Below are positions 19,490 to 28,142 of a stretch of 64,000 nt of DNA, piece after piece. The notes under the pieces were generated by a model, which saw only the letters and a program-made list of their open reading frames with translations, had not been told where the DNA came from and did no database searches. Source of the DNA: Vibrio sp. S17_S38 (GTDB lineage Bacteria > Pseudomonadota > Gammaproteobacteria > Enterobacterales > Vibrionaceae); the NCBI RefSeq assembly GCF_014694375.1, contig NZ_JAAUWW010000002.1, positions 62,001 through 126,000 on the forward strand, read 5' to 3'. The translations under genes and the position numbers were made by a program. Every line of letters begins with the position of its first letter. Within the stretch, counting starts at the first letter, position 1.

Positions 19490-20347
19490 TTATGGTTTTA
19501 ATTTCAATGCATTATCAATGTCGGATGCACTATGACGCTCGGCAATCGCTTCCCATGCCTCACCCATTGGTTTATTTACAATACGACCACGTTGAACAGC
19601 AGGGCGCTCAAGAATTGCTTTTGCCCAACGTTGTAGGTTTTTGTAGCTGCCCACATCCAAAAACTCCGCTGCGCTGTATGCGTTACCTAACGCCAAGTTA
19701 CCATACCAAGGCCAAATCGCCATATCTGCAATGGTATATTCTTCACCGGCGATAAAAGTATTGTTTTCGAGCTGCTTATCGAGCACATCTAACTGACGTT
19801 TTGCTTCCATCGAAAAGCGATTAATTGGGTATTCGAATTTTTCAGGAGCATATGCGTAGAAGTGTCCGAAACCACCGCCTAAATATGGAGCAGAACCTTG
19901 CAGCCAGAATAACCAGTTCATCACTTTTACGCGATCTTCGATTGCGGTTGGCAGGAAATACCCGAATTTTTCCGCTAAATAAAGCAAGATAGATCCTGAT
20001 TCAAATACGTTAATAGGGGTATCACCGCTGCGATCGACTAACGCTGGGATTTTCGAGTTTGGGTTGACTTCCACAAAGCCAGATGAGAATTGATCGCTGT
20101 CGCCAATTTTAATCAAGTAAGCATCATACTCTGCGCCAGTGACACCTTTGGCGAGTAACTCTTCCAGCATAATGGTGACTTTTTGTCCGTTTGGGGTTCC
20201 CATTGAATGCAGCTGAATTGGGTGTTTTCCGATTGGTAATGCTCTTTCAAAGCGAGCACCAGAATCTGGTCGATTAATGCTTCCCCATGTGCCACCGCTT
20301 TCCGCTTCCATGGTCCAAACTTTAGGTGGAGTATATTCTTTCGTCAT
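19490..20347 (-). CDS. yghU: Glutathione-dependent disulfide-bond oxidoreductase, YghU/YfcG type (GST superfamily)
   Basis: 285 residues, matching YghU length. The N-terminal extension (TPPKVWTMEAESGGTWGSINRP) precedes the thioredoxin-like domain. That domain starts at HPIQLHSMGTPNGQKVTIMLEE, with the TPNG(Q)K active-site turn that replaces a catalytic Cys/Ser in the Nu-class. VNPNSKIPALVDR and VFESGSILLYLAEKFG bind glutathione. The all-alpha C-terminal domain (about 140-270) includes YTIADMAIWPWYG. Characterised members reduce organic hydroperoxides and disulfides with bound GSH. It is monocistronic, divergent from the deacetylase gene across 376 bases. Confidence 0.93.
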   Translation of the reverse strand: MTKEYTPPKVWTMEAESGGTWGSINRPDSGARFERALPIGKHPIQLHSMGTPNGQKVTIMLEELLAKGVTGAEYDAYLIKIGDSDQFSSGFVEVNPNSKIPALVDRSGDTPINVFESGSILLYLAEKFGYFLPTAIEDRVKVMNWLFWLQGSAPYLGGGFGHFYAYAPEKFEYPINRFSMEAKRQLDVLDKQLENNTFIAGEEYTIADMAIWPWYGNLALGNAYSAAEFLDVGSYKNLQRWAKAILERPAVQRGRIVNKPMGEAWEAIAERHSASDIDNALKLKP

Positions 20348-20723
20348 TGTTTTCCCTTTTACTTTGAAGTGTTCGGTTTATACCTGTCGTGATTAAAGTT
20401 GTAACATCAGTAAGACGGGTATAGGTATCAATTACTCTGAATTACTTTTTATCATAATCTATTAGTATGGCAACTATGTTCATTAATGTCGTTTATCTTG
20501 GTCTGATTTTTTGAACATGTTTTATGTGCTTATTACTTGAGACTTTAGCTTTAATGACTTTGGCTATATTGGTTTATTTGGAATATAGGCATCACAATTA
20601 ATAGACCTATCATTTTCATTTTTTTGTTCTCTCGATTCCAATCTCAACATGGTTAACATTCAAGCTAAATTTTATCTCTATGCTTAGCTTGCTTTTCCAA
20701 CTAATTGAAAAATGAGGAAGATA
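20348..20723. other. Divergent intergenic region between yghU and the deacetylase gene
   Basis: 376 AT-rich bases with no credible ORF or RNA gene. It must hold both promoters; I could not pick convincing sigma-70 boxes or a known operator. Confidence 0.5.
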
Positions 20724-22052
20724 ATGTTGAATAAAGGATTAATGAAAACCATACCAATGGCTCTGGCATGTATAGCCGTGTCTGTTCAGGCCGCCAATGT
20801 TGCACCGTCTCAAAGCCCACCAGCAGGGATAGCTATTGAGAATGCGCCTCAGTTTGTTGCTATCGCATTTGATGATAATACGCTGGTGGATGGACAAAAT
20901 TGGGTATTGGAGCAATGGGGAAAAAGAAAAAATTCGACGGGTAATGGCAACGTAAATACTTTTGATGGGCAAGCCATCCACACCACCTTTTTTAATACCT
21001 GTGAAGCCATCATTGCGAATAACACACAAGGCACTAATGCTGGGCATGTGAAGCAAACTTGGTATCAAGCTAAGTTGCAAGGGCATGAAATGGGGAATCA
21101 TACTCTGAATCATTTACACGGTTTAGAGTTTAGTTCAGAGCAATGGCAGCAGCAAATCAATGATTGCCAGATGGCGATGAGCAAGCCTTTTAATCAACAA
21201 GATGCAGAATTTCCATCCGATCAAGATGGTATTGGTGTTGAAGCTACTGGGTTCCGTTCTCCTTACCTAGAATATAACGATGGACTCTTTTCCTATCTTG
21301 TCCAATCTGGATTTAAGTATGATGCCAGTATTGCAGAAGGTTATGATCCCGCGCAGGATGCTGGAAATCAGTATTGGCCGTATACATTAGATAATGGCAG
21401 CCCTGGTGCGGATATTGTCGCGAACTGGGGAGTTAAGCCACCCGTTACTGCTCATGCTGGTTTATGGGAGATCCCAGTTTACGCTTTCACTGTTCCGGAT
21501 GATCAAGTGGCGAAACTATACGGAATAGATTATTCGTTACGCTCAAAAATAGCTCAAGCGATGAGTTGGTTTGATACTCAATCGGGCAAAATTGAATCGG
21601 GTGATTATAACTTGTTTTATATGGCAGGATTAAGTGGCCCTGAAGTGCTGGCGATTTTGAAATACAACCTAGATATGCGTCTTGCAGGTAATAAAGCGCC
21701 GATGACATTTTTAGCGCATTCAACCCATTATGATGATCAATTCGATTTGTGGGTTCCAACTCAATCGAATGCCGAAGAACGTAGAAAAGCGCTGAGTGAC
21801 TTTTTAGATTATGCATTATCCAAATCAGATGTTCGTATTGTCAGCCACCTTGAATTGGTTCATTGGATGGAGGACCCGCAAGCGTTGCCTGCAAAATGTG
21901 ATGCTGAAAAATGGCAGCCAGAGCAGGCCTATTCAAATGAACATCAAGTCAGCTTTTCAGGCTTTATATGGCAATCAAAATGGTGGTCGTATAATGAAAA
22001 ACCGCAAGATGAAAATTGGGGTGTATGGAAAAAATTGAACGTTTGTCGTTAA
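20724..22052 (+). CDS. Secreted chitin-oligosaccharide deacetylase with C-terminal chitin-binding module
   Basis: 442 residues from the ATG at 20724 (GAGGAAG upstream). The signal peptide (KTIPMALACIAVSVQA) is cleaved near residue 24. The NodB-like deacetylase domain spans about 40-350, with FVAIAFDDNTL (catalytic base and metal Asp, about 44-54), the metal-site motif GHEMGNHTLNHLHG (about 122-135) and TGFRSPYLEYND (about 175). The last 45 residues, KWQPEQAYSNEHQVSFSGFIW onward with paired Trp, form a CBM5/12-type chitin-binding fold. Vibrio enzymes of this design deacetylate the penultimate GlcNAc of chitobiose, whose GlcN-GlcNAc product signals chitin use. One CBM is seen. Confidence 0.93.
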   Translation: MLNKGLMKTIPMALACIAVSVQAANVAPSQSPPAGIAIENAPQFVAIAFDDNTLVDGQNWVLEQWGKRKNSTGNGNVNTFDGQAIHTTFFNTCEAIIANNTQGTNAGHVKQTWYQAKLQGHEMGNHTLNHLHGLEFSSEQWQQQINDCQMAMSKPFNQQDAEFPSDQDGIGVEATGFRSPYLEYNDGLFSYLVQSGFKYDASIAEGYDPAQDAGNQYWPYTLDNGSPGADIVANWGVKPPVTAHAGLWEIPVYAFTVPDDQVAKLYGIDYSLRSKIAQAMSWFDTQSGKIESGDYNLFYMAGLSGPEVLAILKYNLDMRLAGNKAPMTFLAHSTHYDDQFDLWVPTQSNAEERRKALSDFLDYALSKSDVRIVSHLELVHWMEDPQALPAKCDAEKWQPEQAYSNEHQVSFSGFIWQSKWWSYNEKPQDENWGVWKKLNVCR

Positions 22053-22086
22053 GTTTTATAGGTTGTTAACGCTGAAGTTATAAACA

Positions 22087-22120
22087 AAAACGGCCAACTG
22101 AATATTCAGTTAGCCGTTTT
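22087..22120. terminator. Bidirectional terminator between the deacetylase gene and sstT
   Basis: AAAACGGCCAACTGAAT pairs with ATTCAGTTAGCCGTTTT. Runs of A on the left and T on the right let it serve both convergent genes. Confidence 0.88.
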
Positions 22121-22152
22121 GTATTATCACCAATTATCAATTAATCAGGCGG

Positions 22153-23391
22153 TTAAGCTTGAGTTGATTGACTGACCGCTTGGCCTTGTTCTGAGCGACA
22201 AACTGCAGCGGTAAAGACCACATCTGTTGAGCTGTTAAGCGCTGTTTCAGCCGAATCTTGGATAACACCAATAATAAAGCCAACTGCAACTACTTGCATG
22301 GCAACATCATTTGAAATACCAAATAGGCTACAAGCAAGAGGAATCAGTAGTAGAGAGCCACCGGCAACACCTGAAGCGCCACAAGCAGAAACCGCAGCAA
22401 CAACACTTAATAAGATAGCTGTGAAGAGATCAACTTGGATACCTAGCGTGTTAACAGCTGCAAGTGTTAGTACTGTAATAGTGATCGCAGCACCCGCCAT
22501 ATTAATGGTCGCGCCTAACGGGATAGAAACTGAGTAAGTATCTTCATTTAATTTTAATTTTTCACATAACGTCATATTCACAGGAATATTTGCCGCACTT
22601 GAACGTGTGAAGAAAGCCGTCACACCACTTTCACGCAGGCATTGAAAAATCAAAGGGTATGGGTTTTGTTTGATTTTAACATACACAATGATTGGGTTGA
22701 CGACTAAGGCGATGAAGAACATCGAACCCAGAAGAACCGCAAGTAAGTGAGCATAACCAGCTAGAGCACTAAAGCCAGTGGTGGCGAAAGTAGAAGCAAC
22801 TAAACCAAAGATACCAATAGGGGCTAGACGAATAATAAAGTGAACGATAGTGGTAACACCATGGCTTACGTCTGTCAGCATTGTTTTAGTCGCGTCACTA
22901 GTATGGCGCAGCGTAATACCAAAACCAATCGCCCATGCCAGAATTCCAATGTAGTTGGCTTCAACTAAAGCATTAATTGGGTTATCAACCACTTTAAATA
23001 ATAAAGTATGAAGAACCTCTGCAATGCCTTGTGGTGGGGTTGCTCCTGTTGCGCCCGCTACTAACGTTAATTGTGTTGGGAACATAAAGCTAAAAGTAAC
23101 CGCCGTAAATGAGGCTAATAATGTGCCTAAAAGGTATAAAATAATGATTGGGCGCATATTACTATTGGCATTTTTCTTTTGATTTGCAATTGAAGCTGCA
23201 ACTAAAATAAAAACCAAAATAGGAGCGACAGCTTTTAAAGCACCAACAAATAAACCACCAACCAGAGATGCGCTAATGGCGGTAGTTGGTGAAATTAAAG
23301 CGAGTAAAATACCGGCGACAATACCGATTAGAATTTGTAGTACTAAATTGCCATTAGTCAGTTTAGATATGAGGGAAGTGTTGTTTTGCAT
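22153..23391 (-). CDS. sstT: Sodium-dependent serine/threonine transporter
   Basis: 412 residues, matching SstT. DAACS-family features: eight hydrophobic helices, the Ser-rich reentrant tip [20 protein letters not shown] (about 274-293), the sodium-site NMAG in [20 protein letters not shown] (about 313), and a second hairpin [20 protein letters not shown]. It imports L-serine and L-threonine with sodium across the inner membrane. It is monocistronic and convergent with the deacetylase gene. Serine imported here could be deaminated by SdaA, encoded 14 kb away. Confidence 0.95.
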   Translation of the reverse strand: MQNNTSLISKLTNGNLVLQILIGIVAGILLALISPTTAISASLVGGLFVGALKAVAPILVFILVAASIANQKKNANSNMRPIIILYLLGTLLASFTAVTFSFMFPTQLTLVAGATGATPPQGIAEVLHTLLFKVVDNPINALVEANYIGILAWAIGFGITLRHTSDATKTMLTDVSHGVTTIVHFIIRLAPIGIFGLVASTFATTGFSALAGYAHLLAVLLGSMFFIALVVNPIIVYVKIKQNPYPLIFQCLRESGVTAFFTRSSAANIPVNMTLCEKLKLNEDTYSVSIPLGATINMAGAAITITVLTLAAVNTLGIQVDLFTAILLSVVAAVSACGASGVAGGSLLLIPLACSLFGISNDVAMQVVAVGFIIGVIQDSAETALNSSTDVVFTAAVCRSEQGQAVSQSTQA

Positions 23392-23958
23392 AATTTAACC
23401 TGTTCATAGTTTTTATAATTACGGGTAGAAATCGAGTTCATCCGATCCCATTAACAGCCCTGTTAGTAGGAATTAACCATCATAACGGCTCTAGTGAATC
23501 TGTCTACCATTAAGCCAGTTGAAAATAGAAACATGCGGAAATAAATGCCGTAGCCATGTTAATATTTTGTTGCTTAAATGTTGGGCAGTTTTATATCACG
23601 GAATAAATAATAATTTGAAGCAGTTTTTAGCGCTTTTGTGCGCTCGGTATCTTAAGGAAGTCTTAGTTTTTTTAAAGTGATTGCCGCTAATTTTTATCTT
23701 ATTGAAATGTAACATGATAAAAATATATTGGTTCATCCGGTATTTTATAGCTCTTTGCTTGAATAAATCACACGATCTAACTAGCTTTAATACAGATTAA
23801 GTACTTTTACTTACTTTGGTGAATGTTATGCGTTGATTAAAATTCTTATCTTCCGGTGTTTTTAGCGATCAATTTGAATTCTGTGTCTTTTAAAGTTTAT
23901 AAGGTAAAGTAGCGATAATTTTTTGAGTATATAACCTTGATTTAGGAAGAGAAATATA
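23392..23958. other. Long AT-rich divergent intergenic region
   Basis: 567 bases between sstT and a membrane-anchored protein gene. I see no ORF with a start signal, no RNA gene and no clear terminator. It must hold two divergent promoters. Its length is unusual for this segment, so an unseen small RNA is possible. Confidence 0.4.
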
Positions 23959-24537
23959 ATGAAAAACTTTGCTTCGGGTATGAATAATTTTGTTGTTGGC
24001 TTATTCTCTGGGTTGTTATTACCGATTGTTATCATCATGGTATTGCTGTTTATGACAGTCGATAAAATCACTAGCTTTGCTCAAGATGAAGCGATTGCAC
24101 CTTTATATCAACGTGGCGCACAAACCTTAGATAAGGTCGATGCGTTGATCATGACTTTAGATAACAAGGTCGATAATGCCGATTTACAAGACATTAAACT
24201 ATTGTCGCCATTAAAAGAGGCCAATGTCTTCCCTGAACTAAAACAACTAGCACGTTCGGTACAAATGATCCGTGAAGCGGCAGAAGACAAAGATAAACAA
24301 GCGGTTATTGATGGCTTAAAAGAAAAATTACAACAATCATTTTCGAATAAATTTCCAGAAGAGCAAGCTCAACAGTTAGCTGATAATTTTGCAAATATTG
24401 CTCAAATCATGGCGAATAAAAAAGAACAATTAGTGGCTCAAAAAGAGCAGTTACAAAATAAAACACAAGATATAAAAGGAAAAGCTCAAGAGAAGATTGA
24501 GAGTGTTACCGATAAAACAGATCAGGACGCTGAATAA
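23959..24537 (+). CDS. Membrane-anchored helical protein of unknown function
   Basis: 192 residues. AGGAAGAG precedes the ATG. One hydrophobic helix near the N-terminus (VVGLFSGLLLPIVIIMVLLF, about 13-32) is followed by about 155 hydrophilic residues, Gln/Lys/Asp/Glu rich and strongly helical, with coiled-coil character from about 130 to the end (MANKKEQLVAQKEQLQNKTQ). The N-in topology would place the coiled coil in the periplasm. No family recognised. It is monocistronic and closed by a terminator at 24590. Confidence 0.7.
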   Translation: MKNFASGMNNFVVGLFSGLLLPIVIIMVLLFMTVDKITSFAQDEAIAPLYQRGAQTLDKVDALIMTLDNKVDNADLQDIKLLSPLKEANVFPELKQLARSVQMIREAAEDKDKQAVIDGLKEKLQQSFSNKFPEEQAQQLADNFANIAQIMANKKEQLVAQKEQLQNKTQDIKGKAQEKIESVTDKTDQDAE

Positions 24538-24589
24538 ATCAGAGAGAAAATATAAAGAATAAGGCCTGATTTACTTATTTATCTTACTT

Positions 24590-24617
24590 AACCGCTATAC
24601 TTGATGGCGGTTTTTTA
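24590..24617 (+). terminator. Rho-independent terminator
   Basis: ACCGC(24592-24596) pairs with GCGGT (24607-24611) around TATACTTGATG, followed by TTTTTATT. Confidence 0.75.
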
Positions 24618-24691
24618 TTCTACCTTAGTCACATTCTGTCTATTCTCTATAGACAACAATCACAAATAAGTGACACCTAAAACACATTGTA

Positions 24692-24720
24692 TTGACTTTG
24701 CCTTATTGAGTCTTTAGTAA
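24692..24720 (+). promoter_or_regulatory. Sigma-70-type promoter of the acyl-CoA ligase gene
   Basis: TTGACT at 24692-24697, a 17-base spacer, then TAGTAA at 24715-24720. Transcription would start near 24727, about 46 bases before the start codon. Confidence 0.55.
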
Positions 24721-24733
24721 TTAAACAGATAAT

Positions 24734-24749
24734 TTAAACGAACGTTTAA
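24734..24749. promoter_or_regulatory. Candidate TetR-type operator
   Basis: Perfect palindrome TTAAACG-AA-CGTTTAA lies just downstream of the predicted transcription start. Size and symmetry suit a TetR-family fatty-acid or CoA-ester sensor acting as a roadblock repressor. The cognate regulator is not in the window. Confidence 0.5.
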
Positions 24750-24772
24750 TAAATAATAAAGGTAAAGCCATT

Positions 24773-26311
24773 ATGATGAGTCTTGCTGCAGCCCTACGCC
24801 GTAATGCACAGTGTAAACCCAATAAAGTTGCCCTAATTTGTGGGGATGTTGAAATTACTTATGCGCAGTTTGATGCTATTGCAGGAAAGATAGCAACAGC
24901 ATTGGTGAATAAAGGATTGCAACCGGGTGATCGCGTGGCGTTGAGCTGCCCTAATTTACCTTTCTTCCCGTTAATTTATTACGGAGTCCAGAAAGCGGGT
25001 GGTGTGGTTGCGCCTTTAAATGTACTCCTGAAAAGCCGGGAAGTTAAATATCACCTTGAAGACTCTGCGGCTAAGTTTTTCTTTTGTTTTGAAGGATCTC
25101 CTGAGCTACCAATGGCACATGAAGGGATTAAAGCCTTCCATTCGGTTGATAGTTGCGAACATATGGTTGTGATGTGTTTGGCTGAAAATCAATTGGATTA
25201 TGAAGGTCAGCCAACATTGAGTGCTTTTATTAAAGATGCTGCTCCGATCGCCGATTATGTAGCACGAGAAGCGGATGATACGGCGGTGATTTTATATACC
25301 TCGGGTACGACCGGATTAGCAAAAGGGGCGGAGTTATCTCAAAGCAACATCATTACTAATGCGCTAGTGGCACAAAGTATTATGAATTTTTCCGGCTCGG
25401 ATGTGAACATGGCAACGTTGCCGTTATTTCATACCTTTGGCCAAACCGTTAACCTGAGCGTGACGGTTTTATGTGGTGCGACTTTGGTGTTGGTACCTCG
25501 CTTTGAACCTGCGGTCGTACTTTCTCTTATCGAAAAGCATCAAGTGTCGTTATTTGCGGGCGTTCCAACCATGTATATCAGCTTGAATCATTGTGATAAT
25601 ACAGCGGATATTTCTAGCCTAAAAGTGGGCGTGAGTGGTGGGGCTTCCATGCCGGGAGAAGTTATTCGGGCTTTTGAGACTAAATTTGATGTGCCAATTC
25701 TTGAAGGCTATGGATTGTCTGAAACCAGCCCAATAGTCTGTTTCAATCATCTAGATACCGAGCGTTTCGTTGGTTCGGTTGGACAACCGATCCAAGGTGT
25801 TGAAGTGCGTCTTGTCGATATGGATGACAATGAAGTGGCTGTGGGTGAAGAGGGCGAGATTATTGTCCGTGGTCATAACGTAATGAAAGGATATTTGAAC
25901 CGCTCAGAAGAAACTGAGAATGCGCTTAAGAATGGCTGGTTCTATACCGGTGATATTGCAAAGCGTGATGAATTTTATAATATTTTCATAGTTGACCGAG
26001 TTAAGGATATGATCATCCGTGGTGGCTTTAATGTGTATCCGCGAGAGATTGAAGAAGTGTTTATGACGCATCCTGCTATTGCTATGGTGGCAGTAATCGG
26101 TATTCCTCATAAAGAATACGGTGAAGAAATCAAAGCCTATGTGGTTTTAAAATCAGGTCAATATATTGAAGCTGATGAGTTGCAAGCATGGGGAAAAGAG
26201 CAATGCGCCGCTTATAAATACCCACGATATGTTGAAATCCGTGAGCAATTACCCATTAGCGCAACGGGTAAAATTTTGAAGAAAGATTTAAAAGCGGAAC
26301 TGAAAGGGTAA
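24773..26311 (+). CDS. Acyl-CoA synthetase (AMP-forming), long/medium-chain fatty acid type
   Basis: 512 residues. The ANL superfamily enzyme activates a carboxylate with ATP, then transfers it to CoA. The P-loop motif is ILYTSGTTGLAKGAELSQ (about 172-189), A5 is EGYGLSETSP (about 303-312), the A7/A8 hinge is GWFYTGDIAKRDEF (about 380) with DRVKDMIIRGGFNVYPREIE (about 400), and the catalytic lysine is in PISATGKILKKDLK (about 500). The A3-like segment AGVPTMYISLNH suits fatty substrates. It is monocistronic between a promoter/palindrome and a strong terminator. Exact chain length is not readable. Confidence 0.88.
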   Translation: MMSLAAALRRNAQCKPNKVALICGDVEITYAQFDAIAGKIATALVNKGLQPGDRVALSCPNLPFFPLIYYGVQKAGGVVAPLNVLLKSREVKYHLEDSAAKFFFCFEGSPELPMAHEGIKAFHSVDSCEHMVVMCLAENQLDYEGQPTLSAFIKDAAPIADYVAREADDTAVILYTSGTTGLAKGAELSQSNIITNALVAQSIMNFSGSDVNMATLPLFHTFGQTVNLSVTVLCGATLVLVPRFEPAVVLSLIEKHQVSLFAGVPTMYISLNHCDNTADISSLKVGVSGGASMPGEVIRAFETKFDVPILEGYGLSETSPIVCFNHLDTERFVGSVGQPIQGVEVRLVDMDDNEVAVGEEGEIIVRGHNVMKGYLNRSEETENALKNGWFYTGDIAKRDEFYNIFIVDRVKDMIIRGGFNVYPREIEEVFMTHPAIAMVAVIGIPHKEYGEEIKAYVVLKSGQYIEADELQAWGKEQCAAYKYPRYVEIREQLPISATGKILKKDLKAELKG

Positions 26312-26330
26312 GAAAATTTAAGGTGTAAAA

Positions 26331-26360
26331 GAACGAGAAGCCTAAGTGCTTCTCGTTTTT
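26331..26360 (+). terminator. Rho-independent terminator of the acyl-CoA ligase gene
   Basis: AACGAGAAGC pairs with GCTTCTCGTT around CTAAGT, followed by TTTGTTA. Confidence 0.88.
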
Positions 26361-26399
26361 GTTATTTGAATTGAAACTTAGCATTTGGAGGATTGAACC

Positions 26400-26543
26400 G
26401 TGCAATCAATTATTGCCTTAAGCTCTGCCTCTATGTGGTGTAATCAATGGATTACTGGTGACGAAATTAAATATTTCTTCTATTGTCATGACGATTGGAA
26501 CCATGAGCCTATTCAGAGGGATAACTTATATATTACTTGGTGA
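26400..26543 (+). CDS. Possible 47-residue protein
   Basis: A GTG with a strong TTTGGAGGATTGAACC leader opens 47 codons that include WCNQWITGDEIKYFFYCHDD and end in LYITW. The peptide is rich in Trp, Tyr, Cys and Asp, unlike random AT-rich translation. No family known. It could equally be the head of a decayed gene. The remaining 334 bases to lldD are AT-rich and show nothing else I can support. Confidence 0.35.
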   Translation: MQSIIALSSASMWCNQWITGDEIKYFFYCHDDWNHEPIQRDNLYITW

Positions 26544-26877
26544 TCAAATTTTAAAAAATAATTGAAAAAGTTAATACTCGAATGAAAATTTAATAAAATC
26601 CATGCACCACTAAATTGATAAATAAAAAAGAGTTTGATGTCATGAAGTGTTCTCATTACGCCTATCATGTTGCAAAAATGTGAGCTGGGCAGCCCTGTCT
26701 TTAAAAAACCGCCATATAATTATGAAATTGTTTTTTTCTTCAAGGTGTGATGTTTAATCAATCATTATTGTGAAGGGAATTGATTTATTTATTGTTTAAT
26801 TAATGATGTTGGATGTGCTTTAACTAACTCTATTCTTTAAATAACGACGATACAGAAAATTAGATAAAGGGACTTCA

Positions 26878-28014
26878 ATGATTATTTCTGCACCATCAGA
26901 TTTTCGTGGGATTGCTAAAAAAAGATTACCCCCTTTTCTCTATCATTATCTTGATGGAGGTTCATATGACGAAAAAACTCTAGATAGAAATACTAGAGAT
27001 TTAAAGGATGTGGCATTACGTCAGAGAGTACTGAACGATATGTCAGAACTCCACCTTCAGACGGAATTGTTTGGTGAGAATCTTGTTATGCCAATTGCAT
27101 TAGCACCTGTTGGGTTAACAGGAATGTATGCTCGTCGAGGGGAAGTTCAAGCGGCAAAAGCCGCTGATAAGAAAGGCATTCCATTCATCATGTCGACAGT
27201 GTCTGTTTGTCCTATTGAAGAAGTTGCACCCGCTATTGAACGTCCTATGTGGTTTCAATTGTATGTATTGAAAGATCGTGGATTTATGAAAAATGCCTTA
27301 GAACGAGCTAAGGCGGCTGGTGTCACAACACTGGTATTTACCGTTGATATGCCAGTACCCGGAGCTCGCTACCGAGATATGCACTCTGGTATGAGTGGCA
27401 AAAATTCAGGGCTACGTAGAGTGCTGCAATCTGTGATTCACCCTAGATGGGCATGGGACGTGGGATTATGTGGAAAACCTCATGACCTTGGAAATATTTC
27501 TACCTATAGAGGGAAACCAACCAATCTGTCTGATTATATAGGTTGGTTAGGTGCAAACTTTGATCCATCGATTTCGTGGAAAGACTTGGAATGGATCCGC
27601 GATTTTTGGGATGGCCCTATGGTGATAAAAGGCATCCTTGATGAAAGTGATGCGAGAGATGCCGTTCGATTTGGCGCGGATGGAATTGTAGTATCGAACC
27701 ATGGTGGCAGGCAGTTGGATGGAGTGTTATCGACGACTAAAGCGTTACCCGCCATTGCTGATGCCGTCAAAGGGGATATTAAGATATTAGTTGATTCAGG
27801 AATACGCTCAGGGCTAGATGTTGTGAGAATGTTGGCGTTAGGCGCTGATTGCACTTTATTAGGCCGTTCGTATATTTATGCATTAGCCGCGCAAGGTGGA
27901 GCAGGGGTTGAGAGTTTATTAGATCTCTACGAGAAAGAAATACGAGTAGCAATGACATTAACAAATACAAAAAATATTAACGAATTATCCCAAAGTTCTT
28001 TGGTTAATATTTAA
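26878..28014 (+). CDS. lldD: L-lactate dehydrogenase (FMN-dependent, quinone-linked)
   Basis: 378 residues. The alpha-hydroxy-acid oxidase family member oxidises L-lactate to pyruvate and passes electrons to the quinone pool at the inner membrane. Features: [11 protein letters not shown] (about 23-33), FMN contacts [15 protein letters not shown] and [32 protein letters not shown] lysine in [13 protein letters not shown] (about 243), and the catalytic His-Gly-Gly-Arg-Gln in [11 protein letters not shown] (about 269-279). AAGGGACTTCA precedes the ATG. It is followed 128 bases later by aldA on the same strand, giving a lactaldehyde to lactate to pyruvate route. Confidence 0.95.
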   Translation: MIISAPSDFRGIAKKRLPPFLYHYLDGGSYDEKTLDRNTRDLKDVALRQRVLNDMSELHLQTELFGENLVMPIALAPVGLTGMYARRGEVQAAKAADKKGIPFIMSTVSVCPIEEVAPAIERPMWFQLYVLKDRGFMKNALERAKAAGVTTLVFTVDMPVPGARYRDMHSGMSGKNSGLRRVLQSVIHPRWAWDVGLCGKPHDLGNISTYRGKPTNLSDYIGWLGANFDPSISWKDLEWIRDFWDGPMVIKGILDESDARDAVRFGADGIVVSNHGGRQLDGVLSTTKALPAIADAVKGDIKILVDSGIRSGLDVVRMLALGADCTLLGRSYIYALAAQGGAGVESLLDLYEKEIRVAMTLTNTKNINELSQSSLVNI

Positions 28015-28142
28015 ATGTTCGATGCTGAAAAACAATTATTTGCTGTTGGTACTTAAATCGTATCTTAAATATCAATTGTTATTTTAGTTCTAATAATAAA
28101 AGCCTCTTTACAATGAAACAATAAATACAGTGAGATAATAAA

